From Molanna angustata (taxonomy: Eukaryota > Arthropoda > Insecta > Trichoptera > Molannidae), in the NCBI GenBank assembly GCA_963576475.1, contig OY754990.1, positions 6,708,751 to 6,772,750 on the forward strand: 64,000 nucleotides of DNA, in the 5' to 3' direction. The notes below the pieces were generated by a model. That model saw nothing but the letters and a program-made list of their open reading frames with translations. It was not told the origin of the DNA and did not search any database. Made by a program: the position numbers and the translations under genes. Shown piece by piece: positions 12,369 through 22,574 of this stretch (position 1 is its first letter; each line of letters begins with the position of its first letter).

Positions 12369-12439
12369 TTATTTTAATTTAATTTAATTTATTTAATTAT
12401 ATTTACGGCTTGAAAGCCTATTTACAGTACATAACACCA

Positions 12440-14955
12440 TATTATTAACAGTACATAACACCAGTTATAAATACAACAATAACATAAGTACCTACAACAC
12501 ATTTAGTTCAGCAATACATTATATCAGTTAAGAAACATCAATAAAGATTACAATAACATATTGTAAATCAGAAAGAAATCAAATTTAAAATTCGGCGATA
12601 CATAATATCTGTTATGAAATATAATGTTAAAAATTGAACAGTACACAACACAGTTATAAATACAATAATAACATAAGTATAACACATTAAGTTCAGCAAT
12701 ACATTATATCAGTTAAGAAACATCAATAAAGATAACAATAACATATTGTAAATCAGAAAGAAATCAAATTTAAAATTCGGCGATACATAATATCTGTTAT
12801 GAAATATAATGTTAAAAATTGAACAGTACACAACACAGTTATAAATACAATAATAACATAAGTATAACACATTAAGTTCAGCAATACATTATATCAGTTA
12901 AGAAACATCAATAAAGATAACAATAACATATTGTAAATCAGAAAGAAATCAAATTTAAAATTCGGCGATACATAATATCTGTTATGAAATATAATGTTAA
13001 AAATTGAACAGTACACAACACAGTTATAAATACAATAATAACATAAGTATAACACATTAAGTTCAGCAATACATTATATCAGTTAAGAAACATCAATAAA
13101 GATAACAATAACATATTGTAAATCAGAAAGAAATCAAATTTAAAATTCGGCGATACATAATATCTGTTATGAAATATAATGTTAAAAATTGAACAGTACA
13201 CAACACAGTTATAAATACAATAATAACATAAGTATAACACATTAAGTTCAGCAATACATTATATCAGTTAAGAAACATCAATAAAGATAACAATAACATA
13301 TTGTAAATCAGAAAGAAATCAAATTTAAAATTCGGCGATACATAATATCTGTTATGAAATATAATGTTAAAAATTGAACAGTACACAACACAGTTATAAA
13401 TACAATAATAACATAAGTATAACACATTAAGTTCAGCAATACATTATATCAGTTAAGAAACATCAATAAAGATAACAATAACATATTGTAAATCAGAAAG
13501 AAATCAAATTTAAAATTCGGCGATACATAATATCTGTTATGAAATATAATGTTAAAAATTGAACAGTACACAACACAGTTATAAATACAATAATAACATA
13601 AGTATAACACATTAAGTTCAGCAATACATTATATCAGTTAAGAAACATCAATAAAGATAACAATAACATATTGTAAATCAGAAAGAAATCAAATTTAAAA
13701 TTCGGCGATACATAATATCTGTTATGAAATATAATGTTAAAAATTGAACAGTACACAACACAGTTATAAATACAATAATAACATAAGTATAACACATTAA
13801 GTTCAGCAATACATTATATCAGTTAAGAAACATCAATAAAGATAACAATAACATATTGTAAATCAGAAAGAAATCAAATTTAAAATTCGGCGATACATAA
13901 TATCTGTTATGAAATATAATGTTAAAAATTGAACAGTACACAACACAGTTATAAATACAATAATAACATAAGTATAACACATTAAGTTCAGCAATACATT
14001 ATATCAGTTAAGAAACATCAATAAAGATAACAATAACATATTGTAAATCAGAAAGAAATCAAATTTAAAATTCGGCGATACATAATATCTGTTATGAAAT
14101 ATAATGTTAAAAATTGAACAGTACACAACACAGTTATAAATACAATAATAACATAAGTATAACACATTAAGTTCAGCAATACATTATATCAGTTAAGAAA
14201 CATCAATAAAGATAACAATAACATATTGTAAATCAGAAAGAAATCAAATTTAAAATTCGGCGATACATAATATCTGTTATGAAATATAATGTTAAAAATT
14301 GAACAGTACACAACACAGTTATAAATACAATAATAACATAAGTATAACACATTAAGTTCAGCAATACATTATATCAGTTAAGAAACATCAATAAAGATAA
14401 CAATAACATATTGTAAATCAGAAAGAAATCAAATTTAAAATTCGGCGATACATAATATCTGTTATGAAATATAATGTTAAAAATTGAACAGTACACAACA
14501 CAGTTATAAATACAATAATAACATAAGTATAACACATTAAGTTCAGCAATACATTATATCAGTTAAGAAACATCAATAAAGATAACAATAACATATTGTA
14601 AATCAGAAAGAAATCAAATTTAAAATTCGGCGATACATAATATCTGTTATGAAATATAATGTTAAAAATTGAACAGTACACAACACAGTTATAAATACAA
14701 TAATAACATAAGTATAACACATTAAGTTCAGCAATACATTATATCAGTTAAGAAACATCAATAAAGATAACAATAACATATTGTAAATCAGAAAGAAATC
14801 AAATTTAAAATTCGGCGATACATAATATCTGTTATGAAATATAATGTTAAAAATTGAACAGTACACAACACAGTTATAAATACAATAATAACATAAGTAT
14901 AACACATTAAGTTCAGCAATACATTATATCAGTTAAGAAACATCAATAAAGACAA
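12440..14955. repeat. 185-bp tandem array in the LINE 3' UTR (14 units)
   Basis: The marker GCAATACATTATATCAG recurs at 12511, 12696, 12881, 13066 and so on to 14916, always 185 bp apart, giving 13 full periods and 14 marker copies. The first unit (12440-12600) differs at several sites while the others look almost identical by eye. The array follows the ORF2 stop by about 55 bp. Confidence 0.97.
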
Positions 14956-15012
14956 AATACAAAAACAAAATAAAACAAAATAAATCCCAAACATAACGAT
15001 TACTATGATAAG

Positions 15013-17889
15013 TCATGAGTTAAGAGAAAGAAAATGTACTATTTTTGATTTGAAAGTAGAAAAATCGTCGGCAAAAACATCGGAGTGACTCCCCACAATG
15101 TTACCAAGTCTGTGTAGCCTTGGTATTGGGGAGTGGTAGACATAATTATTCAGAGAATGGCTCTCACGAAACATAACACACTGTCTAGTGGTTTTAGCCG
15201 GAACATTTAAGTTTATGAGTTTAAGGAGTTCGGGACAGTCTATTGCATAGTTCAATATTTTGTGTAAGAAGGAAAGGTCAAAAACCTTTCTTCTAACGTC
15301 AAGATTTAAAAGTTTAAATTCTAGCATTAGATCTGTGTAATTGATGTGTTCTATTGGTATCCCCTTTTTATAATTTACAAATCGCAAAAATTTTCTCTGG
15401 ACCCTTTCAATATGATTTATGTGGACATTGTAGTAGGGGGACCAGATTACAGAATTATATTCCAATAATGGTCTGACTAGAGAAACAAATAGTAACCTGT
15501 ATGATTCAGTTTTATTAAGATCAGCTACCAATCTCGTGATGAAGCCCAACACCCTCATAGCTTTACCGACGATCTCCTCTATATGTAAATTAAAGGTGAG
15601 ATCCTCAGATAGTGTGACTCCCAAATCCCTCAAGTTTGTAACGCTGTCAAGAGTAACATTGTCAATTGTATAATTATAGGTAAATTGGGATCTTGTTCGA
15701 TGAAAACGGATAACTTGACACTTTGAAGCATTTAAATTAAGTTTATTACGTTTACACCATTCGCTTAAAGATGACAGATTGTTTTGAATGGTTAAACAGT
15801 CTTCAATATTATTAATTGATTTGAAAATTTTCAAGTCATCCGCAAATAACACGACTTCAACACCTTTGAAGATCTGAACTATGTCATCCACAAATAAATT
15901 GAACAATATTGGTCCCAAGTGCGATCCCTGCGGAACACCACTAGATGCTTGTATTGGCTGAGATATGCAATTCCCAATCCTTACTCTAAGAGTACGATCA
16001 CTCAAGTAACTTTTAAGCCAATGTAGGAAGATACCATCTACTCCGTATCCACGTAACTTATATAGTAGTAAGGAATGTGACACCTTGTCAAAAGCTTTTG
16101 AGAAGTCCGTGTACACGGAATCGACTTGACCTCTCCTAGAAACTATATTGGCTATGTAGTTATGATATACTGCTAGGTTAGTTAGTGTAGATTTCTTGGG
16201 AATAAAGCCATGTTGGGAAGCAGTAATAATATTGTTTATCGGTTGGCTTATTTTTTTAGCAATTATCGATTCAAAGAGCTTAGGAATTGCAGACAATATG
16301 CATATCGGTCTATAATTAGTCACAAGATTAAGTTCTCCTTTTTTATGTATTGGGCTAATGAAGCCGGACTTCCAGATAATCGGAAAAATGCCTGTTTTTA
16401 AGGATTTATTAAATAAGTTAAGTAACAGATTAGACATAATTTCAATACAATTCTTTATAAATATGTTCGGTATTCCATCAGGACCAGCCGATTTTGAGGT
16501 GTCTAAAGCAAGGATAGCACTTTTGATCTCGTCAAGTGTAATCGTTATGCCGGGTAAATCAATTATCTTAGTGGAGGAAAAATCGGTGACAGGACCAGCA
16601 AATGGAGGATCGTATACACTCTGAAAAAAGGATGCAAAAAGGTCTGCAGCATCCTGGGTTGATTTAGAACATTGATTATTGTAGTAAACATTTGCCGGTA
16701 TGTCAACCCGAGCATCCCTCAACCCGTTAACAAACTTCCACAGATCTTGAGAACCCGAAGGCAGAAATTTCTCAACTATATCAATATGACGTTTGTAGCA
16801 TACTTTAGAAAGAGTGGCACATTTTTTGCGCAAAATAGAAAAGCAAACGTATTCGTCTAAGTTGTTAGTCTCTTTAAACTTTCTGTGTGCTAGTTTCTTT
16901 CTTAATATTAATTGCTTAAGTTCGACATTAAACCACTTAGGATAGCTCGAGTGTTTAATAGTTGTTTTCGGAACAAATAACTCTATACAAGATTGAAGTT
17001 TTGTGTAGAAAAACTCTGTCATATTGTTTAAGTCCATATCGGTGTGTAGAAATGAAAAGTCAATATTTTTCAAGAATGAATTAATGCCCGAGTAATCAAC
17101 CCTATGGAAGTTCTGTTTGATACGTACATTTTTATTAGAATTACAAAGTTGGGACAAGATAAGTATATCCAGGGGAGGATGGTAGGTATCGATCGGGAGC
17201 AGTGGTGAAGGAGACTCGCTCACCTTAGTGTTTTTAGGGGCAGACGCGAAGATAAGATCAAGAAGCCTGTTGTGAGAATTCTTTATTGGATTAATTTGTC
17301 GGAGGCCAAAGAAATTGGACATATCGACCAGTTCACCAGCTTTTTCATTACTAGGATTATTATTAATTTGAAGATCGATATAGTTTTGGTCATTGTCAAA
17401 ACAATCAAAAGTTTCCCACGTACAGTCAGGAAGGTTGAAGTCTCCAGTTAAAATGAATTTACTATGTTTGTTTTTAGAGAATAATTGCCCAATTACCTCG
17501 TGATAATTTTTAAAATGTAATAGGTCGGAGCCAGGGGGTATGTATGTGCAACCAATAACAAACGATTCAAGGGGTAGTTTAATAGATATGAAGATCTGCT
17601 CTAAGTTTTTGCAATTTATTTGTATCTTTCTACTAGGAATAGACTTTAAAACTGCGATCAAAACACCTCCACCCCTGGATTTATTACTAGTGTATGAATT
17701 TCGATCACATCTATAAACATTGTAATTAGTAAAACCCAATTCAGAGGAGTCAATATCAGTGTTCAACCAAGTCTCAGTTAAAATAATAATATCATAGCAA
17801 AAAGTTGACAAAGACAGGCGAAGTTCACTCAGCTTCGTTTTTAGACCTCTGGTATTTTGGTAATAGCATTGGAGTTTTTTGAGTGATAC
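15013..17889 (-). CDS. LINE ORF2: APE endonuclease plus reverse transcriptase
   Basis: Open from codon 17889-17887, just after an in-frame TAA at 17892-17890, to the stop at 15013. The N-terminal APE-type endonuclease shows YYQNTRGLKTKL, ILTETWLN, LTGDFNLPDCTW and a terminal His in DTYHPPL. The reverse transcriptase follows with VYTDFSKAFDKVSHS (motif A), SSGVPQGSHLGPILF (motif B) and VLFADDLKIF (motif C), so catalytic Asp residues are intact. It nicks target DNA and copies its own RNA. There is no RNase H. No ATG occurs in frame until about 164 codons after the TTG at 17811, past the GDFN motif; the frame opens at a slippery site inside ORF1, and translation probably depends on a -1 frameshift. 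Confidence 0.93.
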   Translation of the reverse strand, partial: VSLKKLQCYYQNTRGLKTKLSELRLSLSTFCYDIIILTETWLNTDIDSSELGFTNYNVYRCDRNSYTSNKSRGGGVLIAVLKSIPSRKIQINCKNLEQIFISIKLPLESFVIGCTYIPPGSDLLHFKNYHEVIGQLFSKNKHSKFILTGDFNLPDCTWETFDCFDNDQNYIDLQINNNPSNEKAGELVDMSNFFGLRQINPIKNSHNRLLDLIFASAPKNTKVSESPSPLLPIDTYHPPLDILILSQLCNSNKNVRIKQNFHRVDYSGINSFLKNIDFSFLHTDMDLNNMTEFFYTKLQSCIELFVPKTTIKHSSYPKWFNVELKQLILRKKLAHRKFKETNNLDEYVCFSILRKKCATLSKVCYKRHIDIVEKFLPSGSQDLWKFVNGLRDARVDIPANVYYNNQCSKSTQDAADLFASFFQSVYDPPFAGPVTDFSSTKIIDLPGITITLDEIKSAILALDTSKSAGPDGIPNIFIKNCIEIMSNLLLNLFNKSLKTGIFPIIWKSGFISPIHKKGELNLVTNYRPICILSAIPKLFESIIAKKISQPINNIITASQHGFIPKKSTLTNLAVYHNYIANIVSRRGQVDSVYTDFSKAFDKVSHSLLLYKLRGYGVDGIFLHWLKSYLSDRTLRVRIGNCISQPIQASSGVPQGSHLGPILFNLFVDDIVQIFKGVEVVLFADDLKIFKSINNIEDCLTIQNNLSSLSEWCKRNKLNLNASKCQVIRFHRTRSQFTYNYTIDNVTLDSVTNLRDLGVTLSEDLTFNLHIEEIVGKAMRVLGFITRLVADLNKTESYRLLFVSLVRPLLEYNSVIWSPYYNVHINHIERVQRKFLRFVNYKKGIPIEHINYTDLMLEFKLLNLDVRRKVFDLSFLHKILNYAIDCPELLKLINLNVPAKTTRQCVMFRESHSLNNYVYHSPIPRLHRLGNIVGSHSDVFADDFSTFKSKIVHFLSLNS

Positions 17890-18749
17890 TTATTTATAAT
17901 TTTTGGGTTGCCATTGTAAAATTTAATTGTAAGGTTGGTTTCGCCATTCTGAACTCTAGCATTAAGAATATCCTTTAGTTTTAAAAATTGGTTACGCTGC
18001 ATAACAGTCTGATCACGATATATTTTTGTTGGATTCTGTACGTTTACTATGTTTTTGAAAATATCACCAACTAGGTTATGGTTATTGAGTATCACTTTAA
18101 TGGGGCGGGGTTTGTTGTTGACCTTTTTCCCCAATCTGAAGAGTTTAAAGTCTTTATTAGTTATTGAACCATTGGCAGCTTTAAGAATATTATAAATCAC
18201 AGCACTATCCACTTTTAAGGCTTCATCATGTTTTTCTTCCAGACTTTCCGGTACATTGCAGACTATAATGTTTCTTTTTCTTTTGATCCTCTCTTCAATC
18301 TCGTTAGCTATAGAGTCAATTCCCGAGACGTCACCCCTAATATCATTTCGTTCAAGATTACTAACTCGATCTTCAAGATGAGTAATTTTCTGTTTGAGAA
18401 GGATATTTTCAGCTATAAGTTCGTCAACAAAGCTAAGTTTCGTTGATAATTCATTAATTTTGTTTAATAGGTTATGATTTTGCAATTCGACCTGTTTTTT
18501 CACGTCGTTCATACTGAGGTGAAGATTAGATAGGTATTCTTTTATAGAGTCATCGTTCGTTTTTGAGCCATCTGCATTAATTTGTTGCGTACTTCCATCG
18601 CCAGGTGATCCATTGTTTATCGAGTTTGCACCACTGGAGTGCCCTTGCTTCTTACCGATAGATGGCGAAGGTATAACGGTTTTATTAATATTTTTTCGTG
18701 ATCTTGTTTGAGTCTTTGGTTGAGTTGGAACATCCGTAACTTGATCCAT
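17841..18749 (-). CDS. LINE ORF1: coiled-coil RNA-binding protein
   Basis: A 302-residue basic protein with an ATG at 18749. Residues 1-70 are polar and low complexity; about 70-145 form a heptad-rich coiled coil (leucines in NELSTKL, ITHLEDRVSNLERN); about 155-300 contain RNIIVCNVPESLEE and a basic C-terminal region, like the RRM-type ORF1 proteins of CR1/L1-like LINEs that trimerise and coat element RNA. There is no CCHC zinc knuckle. Its last 13 codons overlap the start of ORF2 in the -1 frame. Confidence 0.88.
   Translation of the reverse strand: MDQVTDVPTQPKTQTRSRKNINKTVIPSPSIGKKQGHSSGANSINNGSPGDGSTQQINADGSKTNDDSIKEYLSNLHLSMNDVKKQVELQNHNLLNKINELSTKLSFVDELIAENILLKQKITHLEDRVSNLERNDIRGDVSGIDSIANEIEERIKRKRNIIVCNVPESLEEKHDEALKVDSAVIYNILKAANGSITNKDFKLFRLGKKVNNKPRPIKVILNNHNLVGDIFKNIVNVQNPTKIYRDQTVMQRNQFLKLKDILNARVQNGETNLTIKFYNGNPKIINKYHSKNSNAITKIPEV
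17874..17880 (-). promoter_or_regulatory. Putative -1 ribosomal frameshift site A AAA AAC
   Basis: In ORF1 frame the codons are TCA AAA AAC, so the heptamer A AAA AAC is in the phase needed for simultaneous slippage. Slipping back one base makes the next codon CTC and leads straight into ORF2 (L Q C Y Y Q N T R G L). A possible hairpin CGAAG...CTTCG lies roughly 35 bases downstream, further than is typical. Function is inferred. Confidence 0.7.
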
Positions 18750-19277
18750 TATAATGTAAATGGATTATTTACTTCCTTCCAACAATTTTATTTTATTAAA
18801 GGTTTCGTATTGTGACTATTTTAAATTAAAAAAAAAAAAAAAAATTGAAGTGATTCCCGCTGCTGTGATCGAACTCGTAACGCTCAGATCCACACTTCTT
18901 GTCCGGTGCATTAACGACGTCGGCTACGACACTGTTTTGATTAAGCGAGAAATAACAATATAATATATGTATCACAAACTGTTGGTGTCAAATAAAAGTG
19001 TCGTCTACCCACTTTGAAATATGAGACTGGTCGATATGACTGGTCGATTCGATACAACAGTACGCGGATTTCAAACAATATTATAACTTGTTATAACTTG
19101 TTTTCTTGTAAAACATACCACGATGCAACACAAAATTGAATTAGTAGATGCACTACTCCACGATTCACGATAACACAAGACTCAGCAAAGAAATACGCAC
19201 TGTATACACTAGTAATAGCACATTTAAGTGAGAGCAAAAAAAGTTACGTCCGACAAGTTCAAAAGTTACGTCCGACA
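18750..19277 (-). promoter_or_regulatory. LINE 5' UTR with short tandem at the 5' end
   Basis: 528 bp upstream of ORF1. The extreme 5' end reads two near-identical units of about 23 bp (GTCGGACGTAACTTTTGAAC and GTCGGACGTAACTTTTTT). It should contain the internal promoter expected for this class. At 18840-18925 there is a tRNA-like stretch on the minus strand with a B-box-like GAGTTCGATCAC next to an A tract, perhaps an old SINE. Confidence 0.55.
18833..18930 (-). mobile_element. Possible degenerate tRNA-like SINE within the LINE 5' UTR
   Basis: Minus-strand GTCGTAGCCGACGTCGTTAA resembles a D arm and GAGTTCGATCAC resembles a B box, followed by AATCACTTCAATTTTT and a T/A tract. It is unlike the other tRNA-like SINEs of the window. 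Weak evidence, and it may simply be part of the LINE promoter. Confidence 0.3.
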
Positions 19278-19282
19278 ATAAT
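19278..19282. repeat. Target-site duplication ATAAT, right of the LINE
   Basis: Partner of 12364-12368. Confidence 0.85.
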
Positions 19283-19532
19283 ACGCCAATCCTCGTCAAG
19301 TGAGGGGCAAGCAAACAGTGGCCTATTTTCATTCTGGATATGATCGAGATGTTGTGTTTAGAATGTCTTTCTTGTTCGTACCATGGGCGTGGAGGAATAG
19401 ATTTAACAATATTTTTATAATAGGAGCCTGTCGGAGAGTTTTGCCAGAATTCAGTCCATTCTCTTTGTATTTGACTTCTAATAATAGGAATGTAGTCACT
19501 AGTAATAGGTGCAAATGATTGAGGGTAAACCC
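19278..19532 (-). pseudogene. I-clade ORF2, middle C-terminal piece
   Basis: On the minus strand encodes a stretch from VYPQSFAPITSDYIP to MKIGHCLLAPHLTRIGV, containing PPRPWYEQ and IGHC motifs that match the region after RNase H in the I-clade relative at 53.75-54.0 kb (IPSHPWYY, RFGHCRL). It is cut on one side by the gypsy element and on the other by the LINE. Confidence 0.8.
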
Positions 19533-19733
19533 TGATTTAAATATTATAATAAATTAAAACACATTGTGTGACAGTCAGTTTAGGTTGAAAAGTAACCTTC
19601 CTCTTTATTATTTTAAAACCATAGCAGCAAAAAACATTATAAAAATTATAGAAATAAAACAATGATAAATGTTCCACATTTAAATATTTTAACACATCGA
19701 ATCCAACAATAATAATTTTCCATAGATTACACA
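19533..19733 (-). repeat. Gypsy 3' LTR
   Basis: 201 bp, TG...CA ended on both strands, matching 32947-33147 with one visible difference. It is followed at higher coordinates by the polypurine tract on the minus strand. A third copy with attached 3' coding sequence is at 56342-56828. Confidence 0.9.
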
Positions 19734-19902
19734 ACACCCCTTCCTTTAGTCTCTTCCAAATATGATTCTTATGTCCTAGCATTTTTATAAACAAGTCTTA
19801 TCAATATTAACTTACATTTATATATCCAATTTTATTATATTATATTTAAAGTAAAGTCTTATAAACTAGCATTTTTAAACAATCTTATTCCTATTACACT
19901 AA

Positions 19903-20559
19903 TCACATAAATCTATTTGGTTTCTTAATAACCCTCCCATATCTAGAGGTTTGGACAATTTCATGATTTTCATCATTGTTGATAGTTGGAAATGAAACAT
20001 ACTTTGTATCATTATTATTATCGTTTATATTGACATTAATAGTATCTTTACTACCTTCCCTATCCACCTTTTTTCTTAAGAAAAAATGGTTTCTTCTAAA
20101 AAGACATCCATTATTATGTTTAACTATATAAGATCTAGGGGACTGATGTTTTTTAACTATGACTGCATCTTCCCAAATGTTTTTAATTGTATTTTTCATT
20201 AATACTTTTTCTCCCGGCTCAAATTCAACTATTTTCCTATTCCTTGTTATATTATAGTGATCCTCAGTGTTCTTTTTAATCTTTTCAAAATCTTTTTTAA
20301 CTATTTCAAATTCGATAACTTTTGGTTTTAAGATCTCTTTCGACATAGGTAAAGTGCTCCTCAAGATTCGACTCATAAGGAGTTGACTAGGGGAATACTC
20401 TAGATTGGCTAGTGGAGTTGTTCTATATTCCACCAATGCTTTATGAAGATCCCCATTCTCAAAATGAACCTTTTTTAATATATTTTTGGCAATACCAACA
20501 CCTTTTTTCTGAAAGGCCGTTGGATCTGGGGTAATGAGGACTTGATGTACTAATAGCAA
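19903..20559 (-). pseudogene. Gypsy integrase C-terminal part (frameshifted from the core)
   Basis: Continues integrase after a frameshift near 20510-20530: the GVGIAKNILKK helix, ALVEYRTTPLANLEYSPSQLL typical after the catalytic Glu, then a C-terminal region with EFEPGEKVLMKN and SPRSYIVKHNNGCLFRRN, a DNA-binding fold common in K02A2.6/Mag-like gypsy integrases. The end reads SRYGRVIKKPNRFM. It joins viral-type cDNA ends to chromosomal DNA when intact. Confidence 0.87.
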
Positions 20560-21385
20560 ATCCCCATTCCTCTGAAAATTTCTTAAATTCTAAACTGTTA
20601 AATGGGTTATTATCACATCTTATTTTTAAAGGAATACCATGATTACAAAATACACATTTTAGTTTTTTAATCATTTCACTGGAGGATTTAGTTTTTATGT
20701 AAATTATATCTAAAAATTTTGAATAATAGTCCTCAATTATTAAATAATTTTTTCCTTGATATTCTCCTACGTCCATTGCTATACATTGAAAAGGTAACAA
20801 TGGTGTTGGAGTTTGTATCAAAGAATCTTTTATATTATTATTATGAAATGTTTGACACGTTTTACAGGTTTGAATAAATTTTTCGATGTCACTTGACATA
20901 CCAGGCCAGTATAATGTAGACCTTGCTCTGGTTTTAGTTTTCCCAATTCCCAGATGTGCATCTCCATGCAATATTTTTAACATCATATTTTTTAAATTAA
21001 ATGGGATAATGATTTTATCAGAGAAAAATAGAATTCCTTCTTTATCATGAATATCATCTTTAATCTTAAAATATTTTTGAATATTATTGTTATTATTATT
21101 TTTTACATTTTTGGGCCAACCTTCTTTTAAAAAAGTTATAATTTCCGATAATGTACTATCTTTCGCAGTTGAATCTTGAATTAATTTAATTATTGCTTTA
21201 TTAATTGGTAAATAATCGTTTAGTGAAAGCGAATGCACTATGTCTGACATATTTAATTCTTGATAGTCATCTTGTAATGAACAATCTCTAGATAATAAAT
21301 CCGCAATGTAATTTTCCGACCCTCGTAAATATTTTACATCTAAGTCGTATTTTAATAATTTCAACTGTAATCTTTGTAGTCTGTT
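20510..21385 (-). pseudogene. Gypsy RNase H end plus integrase zinc finger and catalytic core
   Basis: Begins right at the BEL insertion with RLQRLQLKLLKYDLDVKYLRG (end of RNase H), followed by an H2C2-type integrase zinc-binding region (HLGIGKTKTRARSTLYWPGM, CKTCQTF) and the integrase core with AMDVGEY, RCDNNPF and the PHYPRSNGLSEK segment carrying the final Glu. The frame is lost just after this Glu. Confidence 0.88.
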
Positions 21386-21390
21386 AGTAT
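21386..21390. repeat. Target-site duplication AGTAT of the BEL element (left)
   Basis: AGTAT here and at 29218-29222. Removing the BEL element and one copy restores gypsy RNase H codons in frame (K-N-T-N-R-L-Q-R on the minus strand). Confidence 0.9.
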
Positions 21391-22574
21391 TGGTTGAGCA
21401 ATATACTCATTTACAAAAATTATTGCGTAATTTGTTGGAATTATCTATTTCTAACAGGTCAACTGTAGGACCGGTCTGCCATCTGTGAATTGGATAGTCA
21501 CTTATTTTTTATGCTTTCTCGACGTCTGAGCAACACAGGTGGGCGGATATGGTTTGAGCCATCGATATGGACAAAACTACAGTTTTTGACCAGTTGTCGC
21601 ACGTCAGCGGTTCTGTGTATTGACACATTTCGTCCTAGACCAAGTAATGTCTTTCTAAATAGCCAGAATTTTACTTGTGCATTTATTAATTACGCCGCTT
21701 GAAGCTATCAGGCAATAATCTAATTTTCTATACACCTTTAAATTAATATTTCATAACATATCGTATTGTCAAAATATTCGGAAGGAATTTTTGTGTGACC
21801 GCATGGTGAAGTGCGTTCAGACTTGCTAAGTGGACGAACCATCATCTCCACAAGACCACCAGAGACCGGAGATACGAGATCTGTGCCTGCGAAGATTGGA
21901 GAATCGTCACAGGTAAGTGGCTGTCTCATATTCGCAGATGGATTTACAGGCTTTCTTTGGTTGACTTGTTGACACATAATATACATAATTCCAACCCCAA
22001 CAAACTGAGTGAGAAGTTTAGCCTAGGTTGCGGCTCTAAGGGCCCAGGCAGTAAAGGCGGGGGTGGGCGGCCGACGCTGTTGTGCCCTCGTCATTCTATA
22101 CTTAGAGAAGAGCAGGACGGACGCCTCTAGTCTCGCTCGGCAGTTACTCGTCAACTGTGGCGAATGTTGTTGTGTGGTTCGGGCACACCGCCGGCGCAGA
22201 CGTCGGGTCAGACATCCTGTGTTGACAACTAGACGTCAAATCTGACAGGTGATGATTGCGTCGGATGCCCCCGGTGTTAGCCCGCGGAACCTTCGGACGC
22301 CAACACGAGGACCGAGGGGTCGGGGTACAAGCCCCTCCGACTTGAAACGGAGTGTTCTTAGCGGCCGATTTCGAGACCAATCGGAGGCCCTGACGTGTGT
22401 GGTTGGATTCTCGGGGGCAGTGGTTGAACCCGATGGATGGTGGATATTTTGTGTTTGTCCGATGTTGCGGCTGCGTCCGGTGGTGAACAGGGCCAATGAG
22501 CTCTATAGCGTCGCCGGCGTGGAAGTGGATCGCGATCTCCCTCGATGAGCGAGAAGTTACGCCCCCGCTTATCA
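21391..22574 (+). repeat. BEL 5' LTR (1184 bp)
   Basis: Identical in layout to the 3' LTR up to GAG(T)GAGAAGTT at 22007-22018, then carries 540 bp of GC-rich sequence that ends with GAGCGAGAAGTT at 22547-22558, followed by the shared ACGCCCCCGCTTAT. The 3' LTR jumps directly from the first to the end of the second of these 12-bp repeats. Long ORFs in the GC-rich part on both strands look non-coding. Confidence 0.9.

Larger units (their letters stand above)
12369..19277 (-). mobile_element. Full-length CR1/Jockey-like non-LTR retrotransposon (6.9 kb)
   Basis: Order on the minus strand: 5' UTR (19277-18750), ORF1 (18749-17841), ORF2 (17889-15013), a 2.6-kb 3' UTR dominated by a 185-bp tandem array, and an AAATT-rich tail preceded by a small GGCTTTCAAGCC hairpin. 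Flanking ATAAT repeats mark the insertion into an I-clade element. Both ORFs are open and all polymerase motifs are present, so it could be recently active. The clade (CR1 versus Daphne/Crack-like) is inferred from ORF2 and the tail. Confidence 0.85.

Noticed and set aside
12440..14955. CRISPR-like array
   Set aside because: Units are directly abutting 185-bp repeats without unique spacers, in a eukaryotic LINE UTR.
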